Shown: positions 51,616 to 62,081, numbered from the stretch's first letter. The stretch is 64,000 nucleotides of DNA from Gyrodactylus bullatarudis (GCA_012064415.1 SSNU01000311.1:62001-126000), one strand, 5' to 3'. Notes: generated by a model not told the origin, from the letters alone. Program-made: numbers and translations.

Positions 51616-52405
51616 ATGAAGGAGTGTGGTTGTAAAGGAATAAGAGATTGCCTTCTGTGCAATAACGAAAAAGTTTTTGATTTGAAACACGTTGAGGAAT
51701 ACGTGTACTGTTATGAGTGCAACTTTGCTAGTTTGAAAGATAAGAAACACACATGTCAAGAAGGAATTCATATCGAAGGAATTTCTCATTATGACGATTT
51801 TATTGACAACACTGAAGAAAATAGTGTTATTGAAAATATTGATAAAGCAGAATGGATGCCTTCCCAGTCTGGGAGAATGAAGCAAGTATATAAATTCAAA
51901 GTATAAAATAAAGGATTTTGGACCTAAAGTTAATTTCAAGAAGAAAAAAATCAAGATTGGAAATTTCCAAGGTTTACCTGAATATGTTGTACCTATTGTC
52001 AAAAAATTTCAAATAATTGGGGAGTTATCCGGTTTTGTACCAATTGAAATGTGTAACCTTGAATATGTCCCAAACAGAGGTTCTGAAATTGTCCCTCACT
52101 TTGATGACAATTGGATCTGGGGTGAACGTCTGGTAACCCTAAACTTATTGAGCGATACAAACCTAGTTTTCAGTCATCCAGAAAAACCGAATCTTAAAGT
52201 TATTGCTAAAATGAAACGCAGAGGACTATTGATTGTCCAAAAGGAAGCTCGTTATTCTTGGCTTCACGAAGTTAGGTGCAGAGACATAAAATCTCGTCGA
52301 GTAGCCATCACTTTCAGAGAGGCAAATTTTAATCTAAAAGACCAAGATGAATCAGAAATTATAAAGAATTTGATAAAAATATCTGAGTTGAGTATAAAGA
52401 AATAA
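51616..52405 (+). CDS. ALKBH4: Alpha-ketoglutarate-dependent dioxygenase ALKBH4
   Basis: An Fe(II)/2-oxoglutarate demethylase family member; in mammals it acts on actin mono-methyl-lysine and supports actomyosin function in cytokinesis. Exons 51616-51885 and 51914-52405 give 253 residues. The N-terminus has the family cysteine motif ECGCKGIRDCLLC. SQSGRMKQDFGPKVNFKK spans the junction and matches the family exactly in register. CNLEYVPNRGSEIVPHFDD carries the iron ligands H and D; WGERLVTLNLLS follows, the distal H is in SWLHEV, and the 2OG arginine is in RRVAITFRE. The single intron is 28 nt and in-frame reading through it stops at once. Sharing a promoter with ECT2, another cytokinesis gene, is suggestive only. 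Confidence 0.96.
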
Positions 52406-52406
52406 T

Positions 52407-52421
52407 TTTATTTACAATAAA
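52407..52421. terminator. Adjacent poly(A) signals of convergent ALKBH4 and GOLT1
   Basis: AATAAA on the plus strand is at 52416-52421, directly after the ALKBH4 stop (52403-52405). AATAAA on the minus strand is at 52407-52412, beyond the GOLT1 stop (52447-52449). Cleavage 10-30 nt downstream would take the GOLT1 transcript into the ALKBH4 coding region. Confidence 0.55.
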
Positions 52422-52446
52422 ATAATCATAATTGCTGTGTTGAAAT

Positions 52447-53012
52447 TTAGACCATTGATTTTGATTGATTACCTCCAAGGTAATTTGTAATCTGTCATAA
52501 AAATTATTTAAAGGATGAGAATCAAATTTACAGTATATCAGGGTGTTTCTACCCTTCAACGCATTTGAAATACTCACCTTGTTTATTCCGGGCAAGCAAA
52601 TAATCCATCCAATAACTGGAATTCGATAGATGAAATTTATTACAACAGGGAAGAATCCACTAAACAGAAGGAAAAATCCATAGGCTTCGAAAATCATGCC
52701 AATTATCGGCCATCTTATCAAAACAATCATAATGCCCAAGAAGAAGAAAAATGTTCCTTTGATCTTATGTCTTTGAAAGAATAATCTAAAACACTTTTGA
52801 GGTCCTACAAGGACGCCTAGTCCCATCAGGAATAAAAACTAAAAGTATAATGAAATAAAAGTTACATTTCCAAGGGCTAGGAGTCCACTATCGAACAATA
52901 GGACAACACCTAGCATTAGGAATACACAACCAATAGTTAACATTCCTAATCCAATTTCTAAAGAAATATTCTCATATTCTTACTTACTTTGGGTATCGTT
53001 AAACTCAAACAT
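52447..53012 (-). CDS. GOLT1: Vesicle transport protein GOT1 (GOLT1)
   Basis: A small four-pass Golgi and ER membrane protein involved in ER-to-Golgi transport. Exons are 53012-52988, 52957-52866, 52838-52578 and 52491-52447; 140 residues, the family length. The protein reads MFEFNDTQKIGLGMLTIGC, a second membrane span ending in GVLVG, then FFQRHKIKGTFFFFLG, WPIIGMIFEAYGFFLLFSGF and PVIGWIICLPGI. The last exon adds only 14 residues ending NQSKSMV, echoing the NNMV end of vertebrate GOLT1B. Introns are 30, 27 and 86 nt, in 5' to 3' order. Confidence 0.95.
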
Positions 53013-53294
53013 TATAAATTACGTGTATTTGATTAATAAAATCGTTTGAACTGTTTACTAATTAAAAGCATAATTCTATTGATTGTTAAAACTTGTTTGA
53101 ACACTTAAGCAAGCAATTAAGCGCGTAAAAAATTGTAAAAATGTAAGTGTTTTATTGAAAAATAAATAACTCGTTTTGTTGAGTTTTGAAAATATTGTTT
53201 GTTAATATTTATTTGGTAATAATATCTCAACTTGAGATTCTCAAGAAAATTTTCACCAATATTTTCAGTATTTAACGAACCTCTTATAGCCACC

Positions 53295-56200
53295 CTAGAA
53301 ATAAAATTTAAATTGATTTACAAATGAATGCATAAACTTGATGGAGCGTGTATTTGTTTCCTTTCTCAGCATGCTATAGTCAAACATCTCAATCTTTAAT
53401 TTTTTCCCGTATGCCTCTACCCAATCTTTATCTGGCACAAAGAAAACTTCATCGGTGCTTATATTGGTTGATCTAAAATTTAAAATATTCAAATCAGGAA
53501 TAAATGGGAAAATTTCCCGTATCTCAAAAAAATGTTTAATTGAGATTGGTTTGATAAATATGAGGATTTCAATTAATTTTTGATCATAACATATAATTCA
53601 TAGGTACTTTTCAGTAATAACTTATTAAAAATAGACTTTTTAGGACTTTTTGAGGCCCTAGTAATAAGTAAAATTGCATTTTTCAGAAAATATAGCAGAA
53701 TTTTCAAAATCATTTTATTAAAATATGAAAATATAATATTCTAATTGTAAGTAAATCATAAAAATATTTTATTCGGGTAGGGCAGAATTTTGTTTGTTAA
53801 TGTCTGATCAGACATTTAACTATAGAATGAATCAGGTTTGAATAATAAGCTTAAAACTTTTTAGATCAAAAGCTCCTAGACCAGACCTCAATAGTAATGA
53901 GTCATTACGATATAGCGGCGCTTTAGAAACAACATGAAGAGATAATAATAATCAAGAAAAATAAGATTTGTTGCCAGTTATCTTACGTAATTTTATTTTG
54001 AAAAATATTTAATACATTTACAATGTAAATTTTACATAAAGTAACCATGAAGTAAATAAGAAAAACAACATGGGAAATTTTCATCGACCAAATATAACTA
54101 TCATGACTCGATTATACAGGAATCATAAATTCATCGCTTTGATTATTACAATCGCTGTATTACAATGATTGTAATCCGAGACATATTTTTCAATGGTCCG
54201 CTAATTCTTGTCATTTCGCCAGTATAAATAAGTTGATCGGGAGAAAGTGTTTTCTTTTCTTTAGAAAGTTTGATAGATGCATGAATCGTTCGGCCAATCA
54301 TAGGATATTTTAGGTATCAACATCCTTACTAAGGATTCTTTAATTCTTAAATAATTATTGGTGAGATGATAATTTCTGACATGTCAAACTGACTGTGCAT
54401 TTTCAATGAAATACTCAAAAAATGATGGTGAAATTCCATCATTACTAAGACTCAGTAGTGATGATAGTTATTCTTGGTGACAGAAACTTTCCCATAGCCC
54501 TAATAAACTCCGTCTGTTTACTGTCTGCATGTTTATAACTATAATTATATATAGAAAGATATACATCTTTGAATATATTTAACTAGAAATTACAGCAGAT
54601 ACTAAATTTACCTTCGATAAAGAGATTCATTTGTTATCATAGAGATCGTATTAGGATTCATTTTTTGGATCAACTCTTTATTAGTGTCGAATTTTCGACC
54701 TTTTACAGTTGGTATCTGAATAAATGTCGGACCAAGACGATGAAATTCAAGTGTCGGTAGAATATTTTCTATAAAACAGCATTAATAATTGAGGAAAAGA
54801 CTCATCTCTTGTGGGAACAGTACAGAGTGAATTCATATCAACTTACCAAGTGATAGCTTTCGAGTTTCTCTTATTTTCTTTGGATCAAATAGCCTACTCA
54901 AAAAGGATCCTCGCCTAGGATATTGGTCACTCTTTGTTGATTCTGGGTTTCTTTTATTTTGTATTTTCAATTTATATTGACTCTCTTCTTTTTGTCGTTT
55001 TCCACTAGGTACCATCACTGATGGAGCCAAAGGTTTAATTTCTTGTTTGCTATCCGATTCGGAGCTAGAATCAAAAGAGTCCGGGGATTTCTTTTCACTT
55101 TTCTGTGCAGAGAACTCCGTATTAATCTGGGGCTCTTCCTTAAGAGAGGCTGATGCTCGCAAGTTCTGTCCCAAAAGTGTCTTTAGATAATCGGATATTT
55201 CGTTGAAATCATAAAAATTTTGTGTAGACCCTGAACTATCCTCTTCCTCTTTCTCTTTGTTATCTGCTGTTGTGTCTTCTTTTACTTGAGGTGGATTCTC
55301 TTTAGAATCCCACGGCTCAACTGTAAAGTTGAAATCTTTAGAGGGACTCACTTGTCCAGTGGAAAAGTCCCCTACTGAGCCAAGGTCATCTGAATTTCCT
55401 TCAAGGCTGAAATCCTCGTCACTAGCTTCTTGATCAGAAAATTTGTCATTGGAATATTGAATGGGATAAGAGCTTTTGTCTCGATTTTGAGGGTTCTTTC
55501 TAATCATAAAAGTGCTAGGATGTTTTTTGGCTGGTAACTCTACTTCATCATTTTGAATTTCTTCCTTTGACTCTTTTGAAGGAGCTAGAAAGACTTTTGA
55601 TATTCTTGGAACATTTTCAATCACATTATTTCCATCCATTGACTCGGATGAATCACTTGAATCTTTCTCATTGTCCTCATTGAGATTAATTCTAGGTGGT
55701 GCCGTAATTGGTTCATTACGTTCAGCAGATTTGCCCCGATTATCAATTTCAAATATATCATGGAATGATGGGGTATTTTTTGATTCGGTTATTTCTTGAA
55801 ATTTCGAATCATAAGTCCCGAATGTTTGCAATGGCTCTGTTGCACTTGCCATGAAAGAATCATTTTTCTTCAGGGAATTATTTCTGATATCATCCGAGCC
55901 GATAGATGTACGACAAGACTTTTTAAAAGTCTTGGCATTGCTCTCTTCAGATAGTTCTTTTTTTGATAAAGAATCTCTGGCTAAAGTAGCTTCTTTCATT
56001 TCGCCACCATTCATCTCAATTGAGTCAGTCAGCCTTTTTTGATTTTGATCAGGATATTCGGTATTCGGGTCCAATTCACCTAAAGACTGAAAATTTTCAC
56101 TTTCCAATGTTACATTTCTTGCATCCAAAGAGGTTCTATTTGTCCCGATGGTCGTTAGATAAGTTCTTTGTTTAGAGTGGCTGTTTTCTGAGGAATAAAA

Positions 56201-58880
56201 GGAATCATCCTTTTCATTAAATCCATCTTGATAATTGGAGGTTTTTGTGTATTTAGATTTTTCCTCTCCAACTTCAGAGGTCTCATAAGAATCGAAATCT
56301 TCTCCATCTTGACAATATTTCTGAGAGGTAACAGTTTTATTTTCCGTTCGAGAGAATGGACTTCTGGAATCTTGGGAAAAGTTTCTTCCAGTCATTTTGA
56401 AAATTTTCATCAAATCCTTTTCCCCTTTGCTGTCAAGAGTGATATCAGCCCTTTTAGTGTCGTTGTCTACATATGAAAACATTAAATCCTCATTTGTACT
56501 ATTTTCAACACCCTCTGAATTACTTTCCAGACAACCATCAAAGTGGGAAATTTCCTCTCCAAAATTCGGATGATCTGAATAATTCTCACAAGGATTTTCT
56601 TCGTGACTTTTCTCATCCTGGTTCTGGCACAATAAATTCTCATCTTCACATTCATCTGCAATTTGATCAAGTCTTTTAGCTTCCGACATATAGCTTCCTC
56701 TATGGGTCTTGTTACTCTTTCTTGATTCAGAGTTCGATAGGGAATTTCTTCCCACCAATCTAGGCGATTTTTCAATCAATAATTTTTCTTTTGAACTATA
56801 TGAATCATCGAATGCTTTTGATAAATCCTTACGTTTACTCAAAAGACTAGAATCAGATTTTCGACTATGTGAGTTTAGAGAGTTTCTCATAGAATCATCA
56901 AAGGAATTAGGAATAGAAATCCTTCCAATTAGATTGGGAGCTTTTTGAGAGAGCTTGACTTCCTTCTCGAAGAAGGATTTTTCAAAATCATTTGATCTTA
57001 TCTTCTCACTCAATAAAGCATTAAAGGAATTCTTTTTGGAAGAGTCACACTTGGACCAACTCTTCGGACTGCCATCAAAATCTTTTGGCAATTCTCTTGG
57101 ATATGACTTGGTTAGATTAAGCAAATCATTTTCTTCCCGAGATTTGAAGCTATTAGACTTTGGAGAGTATTCAGAATCTCGTACTGACGGCTTCTTGATA
57201 GAGTTGGCTAAGCTCTGTTGTTTGAATGAATGTTGACTGTCAGACTTTGATAAACTCTTTGGACTAAAGTCAGAGTCTTTTGGCAATTCTCTAGGATATG
57301 ATTTCGTTAAGCTCGGCAGATCATTTTCTTCTTGGGATTTTCGGCTGTTCGACTTTGGACTATTATCTGGAATTTTTATTGATATTCTCTGAGCAGGAAC
57401 AGTATTTAGGCTTTTTCGAATTTGTGAAAAGTTCAAACTATTTTGTGATTTCATAAACGATTCTCTTGATGTTTTATCAGAGTTTCCATTAGGATATTTT
57501 ATTGAGGACTTTGGGCTAGTTGTCTTTTTATCATTTGTCATTGAATTAGCTGATTTTAAATAGTCTGATAGAAAAGACTTGAATGTTGCAGAATCTTTTT
57601 CAGAAGCCCCTCCAACTTTTTTCATCTGCTTGAAATACGTAACACAATAGCCTTCACTTGAGGAATTTTCTGGATTATCGCTTCTTTTTGGGTCATAATT
57701 TAATTTGGATTTTTTAACTTTGGACTGATAACTGCTTTTTTTAGTTTCCATCTCTGATTTATCAGACAACTGATAGTCCAAACCATCAATATCATTCACG
57801 TAATTAGTTATAAAGCTGCCACGTTTATCTGGTAGACTTATAAGGCTATCTTTCCTGTCAAAGGTACTCTCTCTTTCGTTATTTCCATGTGCTCGCAGAC
57901 TTGAACTCTTTAAAGAATCAGCTGAATTATCAGAAGGTTTCATGGATTTCTCGTGGGAGCTCTTCAATTTTTTACTAATGACGCTACCTATTGACTTTCT
58001 GATTCGAGAAAAAAGGCTTCCATCTTTTGGTTTGGCCTCTGTCTCATATTCGATTGGGATTTCTGTTTCCATAGATTTAATCCTAAAAATAGAGCATAAT
58101 AAATAATCTCTTAGTTTCCAATAAAAATTAGGTCATCTTTGCTTGGAAACATGTTTTAAAAATCAGTAAATTCTTTAAAATAGCGAATAGCAACTTACTT
58201 GGACAGAGGAGCAGTAGAATCTTCGTGAGAGTCTTGGATGAAATCTTTTTTGACATGGAGTTTATTGCTTTTAGGTTTTTTAGCTGGTTTGAACCGATTT
58301 GATAGACTCACAGACTCTTCTAAAATTTGGCGCAAAGTATTCTGACTGTATGGAGTTGTTGGTTTGAACTGATTGAATTGAGGCAAAGATTCATGATAGA
58401 TCAAATTTGAGACTAATGACTCCTTTCTCCGATATTTTTTACGATCCTTGTTGGTGGGACTCAAATTTTCTGTGAATAATGAATATCTTCGTGAGTCTTC
58501 AGGAAGTTATTAAAATAAATTTACGATTATCATCATTATTTGTACTACTAAGATCATCCTGAATACTTTCCACATTGTCTGAGCTTTCAAATGATTTGAC
58601 GGAATTGAAAACATCTTCAACAACTTTCAGAAGAATCAATTTATCAACTTACTCAGGCTAGTAGGATCTTAAAGATATAATAGAGAATATTTCTTTCAAT
58701 TTTACAAAATTTGAGAGAAAACTCACCACTTTTTTCAACTATGAAGAGTTAAATGAGCAAATTTACTTGATTCTTTCTTGGGTTTAGGGCCAAATCCGAG
58801 TTTTCTTAAAATTTTTTCTAGAAATCTTTTTTATTCACCGTACTTAAGAAAGACTCTTTTACTGGATTTTCTGTCTGCAT
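53295..58880 (-). CDS. Serine-rich, largely disordered protein of unknown function with 5' micro-exons
   Basis: I do not recognise this protein. Nine exons: 58880-58844, 58817-58767, 58738-58727, 58667-58653, 58623-58525, 58469-58199, 58082-54847, 54768-54612, 53472-53295; 1351 residues, all phases consistent. It begins MQTENPVKESFL with a basic KKILRKLGFGPKPKK. Exons 2-5 are 51, 12, 15 and 99 nt, all phase 1-1 and multiples of three. The 3236-nt exon is rich in Ser, Lys, Asp and Glu, low in hydrophobics, and holds a 65-residue tandem duplication (LTKSYPRELPKD twice). Basic Ser motifs (SRIRKSIG, RRGSFLSRLF) look like phosphorylation sites. The C-terminal 110 residues are more ordered-looking (EFHRLGPTFIQIPTVKGRKF; VFFVPDKDWVEAYGKKLKIE) and may be a real domain. 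Alternatives: a cytoskeletal scaffold or a lineage-specific protein. The start was taken as the first ATG of the open 5' exon. Confidence 0.78.
53473..54611 (-). other. Last intron of the serine-rich gene, 1139 bp
   Basis: AT-rich; contains an 18-bp perfect palindrome at 53799-53816. Otherwise no gene or repeat was recognised. Confidence 0.7.
53799..53816. repeat. Perfect 18-bp palindrome
   Basis: The sequence aatgtctgatcagacatt equals its own reverse complement. It lies in the last intron of the serine-rich gene. It could be a dimeric transcription-factor site; nothing confirms this. Confidence 0.6.
57035..57364 (-). repeat. Tandem duplication inside the serine-rich coding exon
   Basis: Copy A starts at 57364 and copy B at 57169, an offset of 195 bp (65 codons). 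Both encode SPKSNS, KSxEENDL, LTKSYPRELPKD, SPKSxSKxDS. Similarity fades after about 45 codons of copy B. Confidence 0.8.
58653..58738 (-). other. Micro-exons of 12 and 15 nt
   Basis: Exon 58738-58727 (12 nt) and exon 58667-58653 (15 nt) each sit between a proper acceptor AG and donor GT, separated by a 59-nt intron. Both are phase 1-1, so either can be skipped without changing frame. They encode parts of IEKS and DPTSL. Assignment depends on splice sites and frame only. Confidence 0.6.
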
Positions 58881-59071
58881 AGCAAAATTTATGCCATATT
58901 ATCAGATCCAAAATTCTAGTTTGTAAATTTTCACATATTAAAAAATATGAAACCTATATAAACACGTATTACGTTAATTAGTGTAGGATTCTTGAATGAA
59001 AGAATTAAAATGTCAATGAAAATATCTGTATATTAAATTTGATTAAAGTTTAGATTTCTAGATGAAGTTGA

Positions 59072-59555
59072 TTAATTATGATGGTTGATAGCCTCGAGAA
59101 ATCTATTTTTCCACGGTGAATCTAGAGATATACCAAGATTTTCATAAATGAATAGTGCATCAACTAGAGGTTGATCATTGGGAATGGAGTTGGATTTTCT
59201 TATCATATTAATAGCTATTTTCATAATATTCTCGGGCTTGAGTAAATCATTACCAACTTTCATGTATTTTTCAGCATTCGATTTTGATATTCTTAATTCT
59301 GAAAGAATTATAATGAACAAGAAACTTGCCCTCAAGCAGACTATCAATTTTTTGATTAGCTTCTTGTAACTCCTCATAGGGATGTTTATAAAATGGGTTT
59401 CTTAATCTCTCTTCGAGAAGCTCAAAGTTTTCGAGGGGTTCGACACATTGAGATTCTAAAAATTCTCCGAGCCGAATAAATTCTAACTCATTGAGAAAAA
59501 TTTCTTCATCTAGTATTTTGATGAAATCTTCACATTTGGTAACGCAAGAACTCAT
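59072..59555 (-). CDS. Small coiled-coil protein, possibly Mediator subunit 4-like
   Basis: Exons 59555-59330 and 59298-59072; 150 residues. The N-terminal half is charged and helical. A helical stretch (ELQEANQKIDSLLEELRISK) is followed by LKPENIMKIAINMIRKSNSI, which resembles the Mediator MED4 segment where a coiled coil is followed by an EEIIKYAHRIS-like motif. MED4 of animals is longer (about 270 residues), and the proline-rich part after this motif is absent, so the identity is tentative. The intron is 31 nt and must use a GC donor (G followed by GCAAGT), because the only in-phase join that keeps the frame open uses it. It is divergent from POLR2J with 160 bp between start codons. Confidence 0.7.
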
Positions 59556-59715
59556 TAAAAGTGAATATATCTTTCTTATACAAATTCAAGACAATTTTTC
59601 TGAATGTTTCAATCGTATAAAACAAATGTAAACATATAATTTACGCTTTGGTAACTTTTGTTATAAATTAAGTAAAATTTGAAAATTTTGTCTTCTTTTC
59701 TTAATTGTTATTAGA
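59556..59715. promoter_or_regulatory. Candidate bidirectional promoter, MED4-like gene / POLR2J
   Basis: 160 bp between divergent start codons. AT-rich, with no assignable motif. Placed by geometry. Confidence 0.5.
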
Positions 59716-60101
59716 ATGAATGCTCCAGCGTCGTTTGAAACATTTTTGCTCACTGAAGGAGAGAAAAAGTAAGTCCGAATAATCGATTTTTAAGAATATA
59801 TGTGGAAAAAGATACTCAAGTACCAAATGCTGCTATATTTACACTAAACAGAGAAGACCACACGGTTGGAAATATGATAACCTGGTAATTCTTCTTCAAA
59901 TATTTTTAAAGCCAGCTTCATAAAGATCCTCGTGTTTTATTTGCTGGATACAAAATTCCACATCCTTTAGAACACAGAATTGTTATTAGAGTACAGACAG
60001 TTCCATCGGTTTCTCCTCAGCAGGTTTTTTCTAGCGCTCTTAAAGATCTTTTAAGTGAAATATCAAATATAGAAGAACAATTTGTTGTTTCCTTCAAATA
60101 A
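59716..60101 (+). CDS. POLR2J: RNA polymerase II subunit RPB11
   Basis: RPB11 pairs with RPB3 in the alpha-like assembly platform of RNA polymerase II. Exons 59716-59768, 59795-59884 and 59912-60101 give 110 residues, close to the family length of about 117. The protein begins [18 protein letters not shown], continues [20 protein letters not shown] and LLHKD-like [20 protein letters not shown], then [16 protein letters not shown]; the family match is nearly continuous. Introns are 26 and 27 nt, both phase 2. An AATAAA overlaps the stop codon (60097-60102) and another is at 60116-60121. It is convergent with the tubulin gene, whose stop is 60 bp away. Confidence 0.97.
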
Positions 60102-60121
60102 ATTTCTATTATTAAAATAAA
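60097..60121 (+). terminator. POLR2J poly(A) signals
   Basis: Two AATAAA hexamers, 60097-60102 (overlapping the stop codon TAA) and 60116-60121, precede the convergent tubulin stop at 60162. The POLR2J 3' UTR is therefore very short or overlaps the tubulin 3' end. Confidence 0.5.
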
Positions 60122-60161
60122 ATTTTCTTCAAAATAAAATAATATGATTAGATTTATAAAG

Positions 60162-61545
60162 CTAATCTTCTCTAGTGTCAGCACCTGCATCTCTATAGTC
60201 CTGCTCCAATGCATGTAAATCTTCGATAGCTTCAACCATTTGTCTTTCTTCTAATCCTTCACCAACATACCAGTGAACGAAAGCTCTCTTACTGAACATC
60301 AAATCGAATTTCCTATCATTGTTAACTAATGATTGTCCGACAGCAGTTGTGTTGGCTAGTAAAGCGCAGGTTCTAGGGACAGGAGCAAGATCTCCTCCTG
60401 GTACAACAGATACAGGTTGATGATTTATGTCAATTTTAAAACCTGTTGGACACCAATCTACAAATTTAACAGATCTTGAATGTTTCATGTGATTCGTTGC
60501 TCTATTCACGCTTGTTGCATCAACATCTCCTCTATATAGCAATACACAAGACATATACTTTCCTTTTGAAATGTCTACAGTTAAGAACGAGTTAGCGGGT
60601 TCAAAAAGAGCGCTTGTAACTTGATCAACAGTATTTTGTTCATGCTTACGGATGCTGGCAGGCATTAAAGGAGAGAAGGTTGTGATCGGAAAATGAATTC
60701 TTGGATAAGGGACCAAGTTAGTCTGGAATTCACTCAAATCACCATTCAACGAGCCTTGAAATCTTAAAGGGGCAGTTAAAGAAGAAATAATCTGAGCCAA
60801 AAGACGATTGATGTTGGTGAAAGACGGCCTTTTGATATTCAATTTTTTCTGAGCCACGTCCCAAACAGCTTCGTTGTCCAAGAGAAAAACAACTTCTGAA
60901 TCGTCAATACAAGCATGTGTTCCCAATACAGCATTATAAGGTTCTACAACAGCTGCCTGAAGTCTCGGTGAAGTGAAAATGCACTTAAGAGTATAATTTA
61001 AAATTCAATTACCATTTCAACCTTAGTTTTTTTGGGATACTCAATGGATATCGAGTTAGTCATATGGGATCCAAGACCAGATCCAGTCCCTCCTCCTAGA
61101 GAATGATATATTATGAAGCCCTGAAATAGATCGCATGATTCAACTATCAACCTAATCCTATCCATAATTGAATCAATCATAATAGAGCCAATGTTGAAAT
61201 ATCCCCGAGCAAAGTTGTTAGCAGCATCTTCTTTACCAGACATTAGTTGTTCTGGATGAAAAAGTTGGCTATAAGGGCCAGATCGAATCTCATCTAATGA
61301 GTTTAGTTTCAATTAATTAACATACCTATTACAGTAGGTTCAGTATCGACGAAAACAGCTCTTGGAACAAGTTTGCCATGATCTGTACAATTATAAAAGG
61401 TCTTGTATGAATCATCATAAGCTGCATATTGTGGAAGAATTATTCCTTCTGGCGCAATCCCATGCTCAATGTTATTCAATTCCCAGCATGCATGGCCTAT
61501 TTGGGTTCCGGATTGACCGATGTGGAGATTGACGATTTCATGCAT
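60162..61545 (-). CDS. Divergent alpha-tubulin
   Basis: A tubulin that would pair with beta-tubulin in microtubules. Exons 61545-61326, 61293-61013 and 60983-60162; 440 residues. Alpha identity is clear from NLHIGQSGTQIGHACWEL, RAVFVDTEPTVIDEIRSG, LFHPEQLMSGKEDAANN, the T-loop GGGTGSG, the catalytic-glutamate region DLSEFQTNLVPYPRIHFP, FVDWCPTGFKIDINHQP, VVPGGDL and KRAFVHWYVGEGLEE. It departs from canonical alpha-tubulin: it starts MHEI instead of MREC/MREI, the loop that normally carries acetylated K40 is altered and has no such lysine, and it ends TRED rather than EEY. Introns are 32 and 29 nt. The acceptor of exon 3 at 60983 was chosen because it restores the family segment before AAVVEPYN. 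An in-frame upstream ATG at 61572 would add nine residues, but it spans a likely 5' UTR acceptor. A tissue-restricted isotype is likely. Confidence 0.94.
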
Positions 61546-61827
61546 TGGAGCTAAAATAAAATGAAAATTCATTCATCATCGTAAAACAAATATGAATATT
61601 TACTCTTCCATTGATAAATGATTATATCACAAGCTTATTAATTTAGACTTGAGATTTGTACCCAGATTCTGGGTCCCAGAATAACTAAGACTCTTAATTT
61701 AAGAGTGTATAAAGAATTTGCGAAACTAATCTCGAGTCAATTTGATGTACAACGCAACGAACAGATTGAATCAAAATCCCAATAAGCAGTTGTATGAGAA
61801 ATTATGATATTTTATTAATCTATAAAT

Positions 61828-62081
61828 TTAATTTGCGCTAGTTTTTTCATCTACCGGTAAGTCATCAAATAGATCATCAAGAGATCTTTCCTTTTTGATT
61901 GCATAACACGAATAGGCATCTAAGATGTTATTTTATTATGTTTACATGTGGATAGAGCAAGCAATCCAGATACAGAAAATATAATTCGGGATCTCTTGTT
62001 GACTAAATCGTTAATTCCTCTATTTAATCTAACATTTGACTGAATTCTGTCAGAAAAAGCTTTAAAAACCCCTTTTTCCAT
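61828..62081 (-). CDS. Small single-pass membrane protein, unknown
   Basis: Exons 62081-61946 and 61919-61828; 75 residues joined across a 26-nt intron. The protein starts MEKGVFKAFSDRIQSN, is basic before a hydrophobic helix (IIFSVSGLLALSTYAYSCYA), and ends acidic (SLDDLFDDLPVDEKTSAN). Basic-helix-acidic layout and small size fit a mitochondrial inner-membrane or ER accessory factor, but I recognise no family. The call rests on splice sites, phase and the coherent membrane helix formed across the junction. It is divergent from TOP1 with 115 bp between start codons. Confidence 0.65.

Noticed and set aside
61546..61572. Upstream in-frame start for alpha-tubulin
   Set aside because: It would add residues not seen in tubulins, and the stretch ends in TTTTAG, a likely 5' UTR splice acceptor. 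MHEIV aligns with the usual tubulin start.
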